DNA of 64,000 bases from Phreatobacter sp. (lineage in GTDB: Bacteria > Pseudomonadota > Alphaproteobacteria > Rhizobiales > Phreatobacteraceae), in contig NZ_JAEULY010000013.1 of the NCBI RefSeq assembly GCF_016793595.1, positions 1 through 64,000 of the forward strand. The letters run 5' to 3'. The notes below the pieces were generated by a model. It was not told where the DNA came from, did not search any database, and saw only the letters and a list, made by a program, of their open reading frames with translations. Shown piece after piece: positions 17,865 through 25,690 of the stretch (the first letter of the stretch is position 1; each line of letters opens with the position of its first letter). Made by a program: the position numbers and the translations under genes.

Positions 17865-19091
17865 ATGTCTTACTTCCGTATGAACCGCCGCTCGCTCATG
17901 GCGGGCGCCGCAGCCACCGCATTCACCGCCCGCTCGATGGCGCAGGCCCAGCAGCCCGTGAACATCAAGATCGGCGTGCTCAACGACCGTTCCGGCCTCT
18001 ATGCCGACCTGACCGGCGAGGGCTCGGCCCTGGCCGCGCGCATGGCCGTGGAGGATTTTGGTGCCGCCGCCAAGGGCCTCAATGTCCAGATCGTCTCGGC
18101 CGACCACCAGAACAAGCCTGACGTCGGCGCCAACATCGCCCGCCAGTGGTACGACAATGACGGCGTCGACGCGATCGCCGACGTGCCGACCTCCTCCGTG
18201 GCGCTGGCGGTGAACCAGATCACCCGCGAGAAGAACAAGATCCACCTCAATTCGGGCGCGGCGAGCTCCGACCTCACCGGCGCGCAGTGCTCGCCCAATA
18301 CGGTCCACTGGACCTACGACACCTACGCCCTCGCGCAGGGCACCGGCGGCGCCATGGTGAAGGCCGGCGGCGACAGCTGGTTCTTCCTGACCGCCGATTA
18401 CGCCTTCGGCCATGCGCTGGAGCGCGATACCTCCGCCGTGGTCACCAGGGCGGGCGGCCGCGTCGTCGGCGCGGTGCGCACACCGTTCCCGGGCACGGAC
18501 TTCTCGTCCTTCCTGCTGCAGGCCCAGTCGTCCCGCGCCAAGGTTATCGGTCTCGCCAATGCCGGCGGCGACACGATCAACTCGATCAAGCAGGCGGCCG
18601 AGTTCGGCATCACCCAGGGTGGCCAGAAGCTCGCCGGCCTGCTGGTGTTCGTCACCGACGTGCACGCGCTCGGCCTGCAGACGGCGCAGGGCCTGATCCT
18701 CACCGAGTCCTTCTACTGGGATCTCAACGACGGCACCCGCGCCTTCTCGGAGCGCTTCGCGCGCCAGCGCGGCGGCAACAAGCCGACCATGGTGCAGGCC
18801 GGCGTCTATGGCGCGACGCTGCACTATCTCAAGGCCGCCGCCGCCACCAAGTCCCGTGACGCCACGGCCAACATGGCCTGGATGAAGGGCAACCAGACGG
18901 ACGATCCGCTGTTCGGCAAGGGCACGATCCGCGCCGACGGCCGCAAGATGCACCCGGTCTACCTGTTCGAGGTCAAGAAGCCCTCGGAATCGAAGGGCCC
19001 GTGGGACTATTACAAGCTGATCGCGACGCTGCCGGCCGAAGAGGCCTTCCGGCCGCTTGCCGCCGGCAACTGCCCGATCGTTCGCGCCTGA
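17865..19091 (+). CDS. HAAT-family ABC substrate-binding protein (LivK-like)
   Basis: 408 residues from the ATG at 17865, with a strong GGAGGA ribosome-binding site. A Tat-like N-terminus (MNRRSLMAGAAATAF...ARSMAQAQ) directs export. Type-I periplasmic binding fold: IKIGVLNDRSGLYADLTGEG, a serine/ligand loop GAASSDLTG, and YDTYALAQGTGG. The GLYADL and CSPNTVHWTYDTYA motifs are those of Rhizobiales Liv-like proteins whose ligands are often not leucine. Sits between livF and livH and is followed by a stem-loop that may raise its expression over the permeases. Confidence 0.9.
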   Translation: MSYFRMNRRSLMAGAAATAFTARSMAQAQQPVNIKIGVLNDRSGLYADLTGEGSALAARMAVEDFGAAAKGLNVQIVSADHQNKPDVGANIARQWYDNDGVDAIADVPTSSVALAVNQITREKNKIHLNSGAASSDLTGAQCSPNTVHWTYDTYALAQGTGGAMVKAGGDSWFFLTADYAFGHALERDTSAVVTRAGGRVVGAVRTPFPGTDFSSFLLQAQSSRAKVIGLANAGGDTINSIKQAAEFGITQGGQKLAGLLVFVTDVHALGLQTAQGLILTESFYWDLNDGTRAFSERFARQRGGNKPTMVQAGVYGATLHYLKAAAATKSRDATANMAWMKGNQTDDPLFGKGTIRADGRKMHPVYLFEVKKPSESKGPWDYYKLIATLPAEEAFRPLAAGNCPIVRA

Positions 19092-19104
19092 TGCATTGAC
19101 GACA

Positions 19105-19128
19105 GGGGGCGCCGCCTGCGGCGCCCCC
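19105..19128 (+). terminator. Stem-loop between livK-like and livH genes
   Basis: Perfect 10-bp stem GGGGGCGCCG (19105-19114) / CGGCGCCCCC (19119-19128) with loop CCTG and no U tract. Same position relative to the binding-protein gene as the hairpin at 12521-12546; probably protects or attenuates mRNA rather than fully terminating. Confidence 0.72.
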
Positions 19129-19153
19129 GCTTCGTTCAGGAACAGCCAGACCC

Positions 19154-20041
19154 ATGTTCGAACTCCTCGGCATTCCGCCGCAAGCCCTGTTCGGCCAGTT
19201 GCTGCTCGGCCTCATCAACGGATCGTTCTACGCGATCCTGAGCCTTGGCCTTGCCGTCATCTTCGGCCTCCTGAACATCATCAACTTCACCCATGGCGCG
19301 CAGTACATGATGGGCGCCTTCATCGCCTGGATGCTGCTGAACTGGGCGGGTATCGGCTACTGGCCGGCGCTGGTCCTCGCGCCCGTGGTCGCCGGCGTCA
19401 CCGGCGTGATCATCGAGCGGGTCTTCCTCAAGCGCCTTTATCATCTCGACCACCTCTACGGGCTGTTGCTGACCTTCGGTCTCGCGCTGATCATCCAGGG
19501 CCTGTTCCGCAACTATTTCGGCTCGTCGGGCCTGCCCTACCAGATTCCGGCCGAACTGCGCGGCGGCCAGAATCTCGGCTTCATGTTCCTGCCGAACTAT
19601 CGCGGCTGGGTGGTGGTGGCCTCGCTGGTCGTCTGCCTCGCGACCTGGTTCATCATCGAGAAGACGAAGCTCGGCGCCTATCTGCGCGCCGCCACCGAGA
19701 ACCCGACCCTGACCCAGGCGTTCGGCATCAACGTGCCGCTCCTGATCACGCTGACCTACGGGTTCGGCGTCGGCCTCGCCGCCTTCGCCGGCGTGCTCGC
19801 GGCGCCGATCTATTCGGTCAATCCGAACATGGGCGCCGACCTCATCATCGTCGTCTTCGCCGTGGTGGTCATCGGGGGCATGGGCTCGATCATGGGCGCC
19901 ATCGTCACCGGCTTCGGCCTCGGGCTGATCGAGGGCCTGACCAAGGTCTTCTATCCGGAGGCGTCCGCCACCGTGATCTTCATCATCATGGCCATTGTGC
20001 TGCTCGTGAAGCCGGCCGGCCTGTTCGGGAGGACCGCCTGA
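19154..20041 (+). CDS. livH: Branched-chain-amino-acid-type ABC permease LivH
   Basis: 295 residues, about eight hydrophobic segments. LivH hallmarks: GLINGSFYAILSLGLAVIFGLLNIINFTHG region at residues ~15-45, RAATENPTLTQAFGIN (ATPase-contact loop) and VVIGGMGSIMGAIVTGFGLG near the end. Inner membrane; pairs with LivM. Its TGA overlaps the livM ATG by one base. Confidence 0.93.
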   Translation: MFELLGIPPQALFGQLLLGLINGSFYAILSLGLAVIFGLLNIINFTHGAQYMMGAFIAWMLLNWAGIGYWPALVLAPVVAGVTGVIIERVFLKRLYHLDHLYGLLLTFGLALIIQGLFRNYFGSSGLPYQIPAELRGGQNLGFMFLPNYRGWVVVASLVVCLATWFIIEKTKLGAYLRAATENPTLTQAFGINVPLLITLTYGFGVGLAAFAGVLAAPIYSVNPNMGADLIIVVFAVVVIGGMGSIMGAIVTGFGLGLIEGLTKVFYPEASATVIFIIMAIVLLVKPAGLFGRTA

Positions 20042-21039
20042 TGGCCGATATCGCCGCCACCGGCTCGCCGTCGATTGCCGCCTCGCCGAAGGCCGCCGCC
20101 GACAATGCCGCCCTGCACCGGATGATCTTCGTCGGCCTCGCGGCAACCCTGCTGGTGCTGCCGTTCATCCCGGTGATCGGCTATCCGTTCTTCCTGATGA
20201 AGGTGCTGTGCTTCGCGCTGTTCGCCTGCGCCTTCAACCTGATGCTCGGTTATGGCGGCCTCTTGTCCTTCGGCCATGCCGCCTATTTCGGGCTCGCCAG
20301 CTACGTCTCGGCCTATACCGCCAAGCACTGGGGTCTGACGCCGGAACTGTCGATCCTGCTGGGCACCGCCTCGGGCGCCGTGCTCGGCTTCGCTTTCGGC
20401 TCGCTCGCCATCCGCCGGCAGGGCATCTACTTCGCGATGATCACCCTGGCGCTGGCTCAGATGGTGTTCTTCTTCTCGCTGCAGACGCCGCGCTTCACCG
20501 GCGGCGAGGATGGCATCCAGGCGGTGCCGCGCAACAATCTGTTCGGCCTCATTCCGCTCGGCTCCGACACGGCGACCTACTATCTCGTCGCAGCCGTGTT
20601 TCTGGCCGGCGTGGCGCTGATCTATCGGGTCATTCACTCGCCTTTCGGGCAGGTGCTGAAGGCGATCCGCGACAACGAGGCCCGCGCCATCTCGCTCGGC
20701 TACCGGGTCAACCAGTACAAGCTCGCAGTCTTCGTCCTCTCGGCGACGCTCGCCGGCCTCGCGGGCTCGATGAAGGCCGTCGCGGTGCAGCTCGCATCGC
20801 TCACCGACGTCCACTGGTCGATGTCGGGCGAGGTGGTGCTGATGACCCTTGTCGGCGGCATGGGCACGGTGTTCGGCCCGATCATCGGTGCGGCCGTGAT
20901 CATCTCGATGCAGAACTTCCTGGCCGGGCTCGGCGCCTGGGTTACGGTCGTTCAGGGCGTCATCTTCGTCGTCTGCGTCCTCATCTTCCGCGAGGGCATC
21001 GTCGGCGTCATCGCCAAGTGGATCAAGCGGCCGCTATAG
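20041..21039 (+). CDS. livM: Branched-chain-amino-acid-type ABC permease LivM
   Basis: 332 residues starting at the ATG that shares one base with the livH stop (TGATG). Features of LivM: NLMLGYGGLLSFGHAAYFGLGAY-like segment near residue 60, RQGIYFAMITLALAQM, the cytoplasmic loop GQVLKAIRDNEARAISLGY and the VGGMGTVFGPIIGA motif. About eight to nine membrane segments. Last gene of the operon; I see no clear terminator in the 60 bp after it. Confidence 0.93.
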   Translation: MADIAATGSPSIAASPKAAADNAALHRMIFVGLAATLLVLPFIPVIGYPFFLMKVLCFALFACAFNLMLGYGGLLSFGHAAYFGLASYVSAYTAKHWGLTPELSILLGTASGAVLGFAFGSLAIRRQGIYFAMITLALAQMVFFFSLQTPRFTGGEDGIQAVPRNNLFGLIPLGSDTATYYLVAAVFLAGVALIYRVIHSPFGQVLKAIRDNEARAISLGYRVNQYKLAVFVLSATLAGLAGSMKAVAVQLASLTDVHWSMSGEVVLMTLVGGMGTVFGPIIGAAVIISMQNFLAGLGAWVTVVQGVIFVVCVLIFREGIVGVIAKWIKRPL

Positions 21040-21101
21040 TCTCCGTTGCCGGCGGCCGCGCTCACGCGGCTTGCCTGGAACTCCCAAAGATGAACAACGT
21101 T

Positions 21102-21115
21102 AAGGCAATTGCCTT
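21102..21115. promoter_or_regulatory. 14-bp perfect palindrome upstream of the OmpA-domain gene
   Basis: AAGGCAATTGCCTT at 21102-21115, with partial extension outward (GT...AC at the edges). It lies about 120 bp upstream of the OmpA-domain protein start and after livM, in a locally AT-richer patch. Size and symmetry suit a dimeric regulator operator; no regulator gene adjoins it. Confidence 0.5.
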
Positions 21116-21237
21116 GACGTGCCCTCCTGTCGTCGCGATTGCGCCGCCTTTGCAGGGTGCGATCATCGATAGCGCCGCGGCTTGTCCTTGACGTGGCCAT
21201 AGTCAGGTCGCCGGACAGCGGCCAACCGGGAGTGAAT

Positions 21238-23586
21238 ATGATGAAACCGATGCGGAGCGCGCTGCTGGCGGGGACGATGCTTTCCGCATTGACCGCGGCT
21301 TGGCCGGCTCTTGTGCAGCCAGTCCTTGCGAGCGATCGCGATGGCAGGATCATCCTGGCTCAGGCCCAGCCGGATCCGCGCGACCCGCGCAACCGGCCCG
21401 GCAACCAGCAGGGCCGTCCGCAGGGTGCGCCGCCGCAGCAGGCAAGGCCGCCGGCCGCTCCTCCCCAGCAGGCGCGGCCGCCAGCCGCTCCGCCACCGAT
21501 CCAGCAGACCCGCCCGCCGGCCGCTCCGCCCCCGCAGCAGGCGCGCCCGCCAGCCGCTCCGCCACCGATCCAGCAGACCCGCCCGCCGGTCCAGCCGACC
21601 GCGCCGCGTACCGTGCAGCCGCGCGGGCCGGACAGTCCGGTTCCCGGCCGTCCGGCCCAGACCGCGCCGCCCGCCGCGCCGCGGCAGGTTGCCCCGCCTG
21701 CGATCGGAAGGCCCCAGACGCCGCCGTCCGGCATCGACCAGCGCGGCGCCGGCCGACCGCCGCAGGCGCCGGGTCAGATCAATCAGCCGATCCGCCCACA
21801 GGCGTCGCCCCCGCCGATAACCCCGCCGCGCGGTGTTCCGCCGGCCACCGGGCAGGCCCCGCAGCGGCAGGACACGCCCGGCACCGCGACGCAGCAGCGC
21901 CCCGGCACGCCCGGAGCGATCCGGCCTCAGGACGGTCGCCCGCCCTTTGGTGGCGGCCAGCCGCCGGTCGGCCAGCGCCCGGGCATTCCCGGCCAGCCGG
22001 TTCAGCCGCCCGTCGCCAATCCGCAGGGCGTTCCGGGCCAGCCGCCGGTCGGCCAGCGCCCGGGCATTCCGGGTCAGCCGGTGCAGCCGCCCGTCGCCAA
22101 TCCGCAGGGCGTTCCGGGTCAGCCGCCGGTCGGCCAGCGCCCGGGCATTCCGGGTCAGCCGGTGCAGCCGCTCGTCGCCAATCCGCAGGGCGTTCCGGGT
22201 CAGCCGCCGGTCGGCCAGCGCCCGGGCATTCCCGGCCAGCTGGTGCAGCCGCCCGTCGCCAATCCGCAGGGCGTTCCGGGTCAGCCGCCGGTCGGCCAGC
22301 GCCCGGGCATTCCGGGCCAGCCGGTGCAGCCGCCCGTCGCCAACCCGCAGGGCGTTCCGGGCCAACCCGGCTTCGGTCAGCGCCCCGGCCAGCCGCCCAT
22401 GACTGTTCCGCCGGGCGCGGGCGGCCCGCCGCCGGTTGCCGGACCTCAGGGCGTGCCCGGCCAGCAGCCAGGGTTCGGCCAGCAGCCCGGCTTCGGTCAG
22501 CGTCCCGGCGGCCCGGGCCAGCCCGGCTTTGGCGGGCCGGGGCAGGGTGGTTTCTCCGGCGGTCAGCCGCCGAGCGGCCCGCCCGAGCGGCGCCAGGGTT
22601 CGCGCATCGGCCCGGCGGGCGCTGCGGCGCTCGGCGTGGGCGCCGGTCTTGTGGGCGGCTTCCTGCTCAGCCGCGGCGCGCGCGCCGAGAGAGTCGACGA
22701 CATTCGCGGTTCTCGCCGTGAGGTCGATCAGGACGGCGTGAGGGTGATCTACGAGCCGGAGCGCACCATCATCCGCGACGGCGAGGGCACGTTCATCCGC
22801 CACGACGAGAACGCCCGCTTCCGCCAGCTCGGCGGCGACCTGCGCTCCGAGCAGCGCGGCAACGAGATGTACACGTTCTACGACCGGCCGGGCGGCGTGC
22901 GCGTCATCACGGTGACCGACGGGAGCGGCCAGCTGCTGCGCCGCATCCGTCGCTACCCTGACGGCCGCGAGGTGGTGATCATCGACAACTCGTTCCGGCC
23001 GATGCCGCGCACCTTCGAGGAACAGATCGTCGTCCTGCCGCCGCCGGAGATCCGCATCCCGCGCGAACGCTACGTGGTCGATGCCGACCAGGCCGACGAG
23101 GGCCTCATCTACGAGACCCTGACGGCTCCGCCGGTGCAGCGTCCGCCGCGCCGCTACACGCTGGACGAGGTGCGCTACAGCCCCTCGGTGCGCGCCTATA
23201 CCCGCAGCGTCGACGTCGACACGATCAACTTCGCGACGGGTTCCTGGGAAGTCACGCCCGATCAGGCCCAGCGTCTGGCGACCATTGCGGCGGCGCTCGG
23301 CCGGGCGATCCAGGCGAATGCCAACGAGGTGTTCCTCATCGAAGGCCACACCGACGCGGTCGGCAACGATGTCGACAACCTGTCGCTGTCCGACCGGCGT
23401 GCCCAGTCGGTCGCGGCGATCCTGACGCAGAACTTCAATATCCCGCCGGAGAACCTGACGACGCAGGGCTATGGCGAGCAGTATCCGAAGGTGCAGACGC
23501 AGGGCGCGTCGCGGGAAAATCGCCGCGTCACCCTGCGCCGCGTCACCGAACTGCTCAACCAGCAGAACACGCAGGCGCCGCAGTAG
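21238..23586 (+). CDS. Exported OmpA-domain protein with long Pro/Gln-rich repeat region
   Basis: 782 residues from ATG 21238 (GGGAG ribosome-binding site). After a signal peptide (to about residue 32) come ~400 residues of low-complexity Pro/Gln/Gly sequence: first ARPPAAPPP-type repeats, then five 27-residue repeats, then QQPGFGQ-type repeats. A glycine-rich hydrophobic segment (AALGVGAGLVGGFLLSRG) follows, then a globular region with repeated Tyr/Arg strands, and a C-terminal OmpA-like peptidoglycan-binding domain (INFATGSWEV, IEGHTDAVGND, NLSLSDRRAQSV, GYGEQYP). It probably tethers the envelope to peptidoglycan through a long flexible spacer. Role inferred. Confidence 0.85.
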   Translation: MMKPMRSALLAGTMLSALTAAWPALVQPVLASDRDGRIILAQAQPDPRDPRNRPGNQQGRPQGAPPQQARPPAAPPQQARPPAAPPPIQQTRPPAAPPPQQARPPAAPPPIQQTRPPVQPTAPRTVQPRGPDSPVPGRPAQTAPPAAPRQVAPPAIGRPQTPPSGIDQRGAGRPPQAPGQINQPIRPQASPPPITPPRGVPPATGQAPQRQDTPGTATQQRPGTPGAIRPQDGRPPFGGGQPPVGQRPGIPGQPVQPPVANPQGVPGQPPVGQRPGIPGQPVQPPVANPQGVPGQPPVGQRPGIPGQPVQPLVANPQGVPGQPPVGQRPGIPGQLVQPPVANPQGVPGQPPVGQRPGIPGQPVQPPVANPQGVPGQPGFGQRPGQPPMTVPPGAGGPPPVAGPQGVPGQQPGFGQQPGFGQRPGGPGQPGFGGPGQGGFSGGQPPSGPPERRQGSRIGPAGAAALGVGAGLVGGFLLSRGARAERVDDIRGSRREVDQDGVRVIYEPERTIIRDGEGTFIRHDENARFRQLGGDLRSEQRGNEMYTFYDRPGGVRVITVTDGSGQLLRRIRRYPDGREVVIIDNSFRPMPRTFEEQIVVLPPPEIRIPRERYVVDADQADEGLIYETLTAPPVQRPPRRYTLDEVRYSPSVRAYTRSVDVDTINFATGSWEVTPDQAQRLATIAAALGRAIQANANEVFLIEGHTDAVGNDVDNLSLSDRRAQSVAAILTQNFNIPPENLTTQGYGEQYPKVQTQGASRENRRVTLRRVTELLNQQNTQAPQ
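21955..22359 (+). repeat. Five 81-bp in-frame tandem repeats in the OmpA-domain gene
   Basis: Five exact-length copies (81 bp, 405 bp in total) encode a 27-residue unit beginning GQPPVGQRPGIPGQ and ending ANPQGVP. Nucleotide divergence is small: a few synonymous changes plus Pro-to-Leu in copies 3 and 4. This indicates recent expansion or homogenisation by slippage or recombination. Confidence 0.95.
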
Positions 23587-23609
23587 CGACACGGGCATCC
23601 CGGCAAGCG

Positions 23610-23633
23610 ACGGGCGCCTTCGGGCGCCCGTTT
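23610..23633 (+). terminator. Terminator after the OmpA-domain gene
   Basis: Stem ACGGGCGCC (23610-23618) / GGCGCCCGT (23623-23631) with UUCG loop, followed by TTTCGTTT. It lies between convergent genes and may also serve the minus-strand sugar operon. Confidence 0.8.
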
Positions 23634-23637
23634 CGTT

Positions 23638-24414
23638 TCAGGGACGATGCAGATGCAGGCCGACCAGTGCCTGCTCGAAGCGGAAGCCGAGCGTGCCGTA
23701 GAGATTGACCACGCCGATATTGGCGGCGGAGATCACGGTCTCGGCGCGGGCGACGCCCTCCTCCTTCAGCACCTTCATCACTGCGATCCAGAGCGGATGG
23801 GCGAGAACGCCGAGTTGCGGACGCGTGCCGGCAAGGATCAGGTCGGCGACGCCTTGATTCACCCGAAAGGCCATGAAGGCGCCCGGCGCGCCGCCGGCAT
23901 CTGCCACGAGCACGCGGGCGCCGCCGTTCAAGAGGCCCTCCATCCAGTCGATCTGTCGTCGGCGGTTGACCTCCTCGGGGATGGCCGGATCCTCGGCGAA
24001 GCGCCCGTAGCGGAAACTGTCCGCTGCCTGTTCGACCAGCGCATCGTGGTCGCGAGGCATGGCCTCGCGCAGCTTTATCCGCGCTACCCGCGGCGGCGGC
24101 TCGTAGCGCGCGACATTGCGGTAGCTCAGGCGGTAGGCGGTCTCGACATAGCGGAAGCCGGCAGCTTGCATGCGGCCGACGGCGCCGCGCCGCTCTGCAT
24201 CAAGGCGGGTGGTGACGAGACCTGTGGCCCTTTCGGCACAAAGCGCGTCGAGATGCGCGAACAGGTCCGCGTCCAGCGCTGCGTCGCCGCCGGTCTCGAT
24301 CGCCAGAGCCAGTTCGGTGATGTCGAGCGTCGGCCGTCCCAGCGCCTTTGCGTCCCACGGCGTTTCACGCAGGCGCATGTAGACGCCGGGAGCGGCCGCG
24401 ATGTCCGCGGTCAT
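23638..24414 (-). CDS. GNAT-family acyltransferase of the sugar operon
   Basis: 258 residues from ATG 24414, one base after the stop of the upstream glycosyltransferase. C-terminal half has GNAT features: IKLREAMPRDHDALVEQAAD opening, a V-A-D-x-G-G-A-P-G-A-F strand pair, and the late SAANIGVVNLYGTLGFRFEQALVGLH segment (Asn-x-x-x-x-x-x-Y-x-x-x-G-F) typical of acyl-CoA binding. The layout, with a less conserved N-terminal GNAT-like half, recalls RffC/WecD-type enzymes that N-acetylate a 4-amino-sugar nucleotide. Next to an aminotransferase, N-acylation of its amino-sugar product is the natural reading; this is inference. Confidence 0.75.
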   Translation of the reverse strand: MTADIAAAPGVYMRLRETPWDAKALGRPTLDITELALAIETGGDAALDADLFAHLDALCAERATGLVTTRLDAERRGAVGRMQAAGFRYVETAYRLSYRNVARYEPPPRVARIKLREAMPRDHDALVEQAADSFRYGRFAEDPAIPEEVNRRRQIDWMEGLLNGGARVLVADAGGAPGAFMAFRVNQGVADLILAGTRPQLGVLAHPLWIAVMKVLKEEGVARAETVISAANIGVVNLYGTLGFRFEQALVGLHLHRP

Positions 24415-24415
24415 G

Positions 24416-25675
24416 TCAGGGCGGGCAACGGCGGAAGGCGGCGGCGAGATCCACGACGATGTCGTCAGGCCCGAGCAGGCCGGGCGGGGGCGGCTGGAGC
24501 AGCGCGAAGGCCTTCGGCGTTGTGCTGGCCGCGCGCGGGTCGCGCCGCCGGATGACCGCCGCGCGGAGTTTGGGGGCGAGGCTTTCGAGCGTGTCGTCGG
24601 CAATGACGTCGTCGAGGACCACGAGGCCGCGAGCCTGCGTCTGCGCCTCGACGATGACAGCTTCGATGGCTGCCATGCCCGACACGACCGGCCGCATGTC
24701 GGGATGCATGCCGTCGCGACCGTAGGCGCGCATGCGCCTGTCGAGATGGTAGGCCGTGGTCCAGTTGCCGGCGCTGATGTGAAGGTTCGCCGCCACCGCC
24801 ATCCGCTTCAGCGTGAAATCCTGCAGCCGAGGCAGCAGTTCGCTCATCGGCATGGCTGCCGGATCGTCAGGCGCGATGAAGGAGGCGAGGTATTCGAGGC
24901 CGCCACGGAAGCGATCCCAGCCGTCCATCGTTTCGCTGTTGCCCGTGTGATTGTTGGCCCCCTTGGAAATGGCCGTTACCCGCGCGAAGGGTTCGGGCGC
25001 GAACAGCACTTTGCCGACGTTCAGCGCCCGTGCGAGATGGGCGAAATAGTGAAAGACGAAGGTGTTGCCGGGTTCGAGGATGTCGGCCATCGCGTCGGTC
25101 CGGATGATGAACCATTCCGGGAAGGCGTGGTGCGTCATCAGGAAGTCGAGGCAGCGGGCATGTTCGCCGCGCGCGAACAGTTCGTCGCGCTCCATGCGGT
25201 AGAAGGTGCCCATCTCGGCATCGCCGCGCGTCTCGTCGATCAGCAGCCACGGTGCCTGCAGCATCACGATATCGGGCGAGGCGGCGAGACGCCTCAGATA
25301 GGCCTCGATCCTCTCAGGGATCAGCAGGTCGTCGTCGCCGACCCAGATGGCGAAAGAGCCGCGCGACTGGCGATAGGTGTAGAGGAAGTTGCCGTAGGCG
25401 CCGATGTTCTCGGTCTGCCGCACGGAGCGGATGCGGGCATCGGCCTTGGCCCAGCGTGCGATGATGTCCGGCGTCTCGTCGGTCGAGCAATTGTCCGAGA
25501 CGAGAATCTCGAAATCGATGCCGCGCGCCGAGAAGGCGTCGAGGTGGTGCTTGAAGAACCGGTCGAGATAGCGCGCGCGATTGTAGGTCGGCAGCGCGAT
25601 CGTCAGCAGCGGGCGCGCCGGCTCGGCGGCGGGTGAAATGTGCCGCGCCGTCGAGAGGGCCGCGCTCGGTGCCAT
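24416..25675 (-). CDS. Family-2 glycosyltransferase
   Basis: 419 residues. The N-terminal ~220 residues are a GT-A fold of the GT2 type: LLTIALPTYNRARYLDRFF, FEILVSDNCSTDETPDI, and the metal/nucleotide motif WVGDDDLL. The C-terminal ~200 residues are helical and not recognised. No membrane segment, so a soluble or peripheral cytoplasmic enzyme. It starts 15 bp after the SDR-aminotransferase fusion and ends one base before the GNAT gene, so all four are surely cotranscribed. Donor sugar is unknown; the operon suggests the amino sugar made here. Confidence 0.82.
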   Translation of the reverse strand: MAPSAALSTARHISPAAEPARPLLTIALPTYNRARYLDRFFKHHLDAFSARGIDFEILVSDNCSTDETPDIIARWAKADARIRSVRQTENIGAYGNFLYTYRQSRGSFAIWVGDDDLLIPERIEAYLRRLAASPDIVMLQAPWLLIDETRGDAEMGTFYRMERDELFARGEHARCLDFLMTHHAFPEWFIIRTDAMADILEPGNTFVFHYFAHLARALNVGKVLFAPEPFARVTAISKGANNHTGNSETMDGWDRFRGGLEYLASFIAPDDPAAMPMSELLPRLQDFTLKRMAVAANLHISAGNWTTAYHLDRRMRAYGRDGMHPDMRPVVSGMAAIEAVIVEAQTQARGLVVLDDVIADDTLESLAPKLRAAVIRRRDPRAASTTPKAFALLQPPPPGLLGPDDIVVDLAAAFRRCPP

Positions 25676-25690
25676 GGCTTGTCCGTTCGG

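Noticed and set aside
21163-23598. 811-codon open frame antisense to the OmpA-domain gene
   Set aside because: It mirrors a GC-rich repetitive coding region; its translation is Arg/Ala/Gly-rich with no motif, whereas the sense frame has a signal peptide and OmpA domain.
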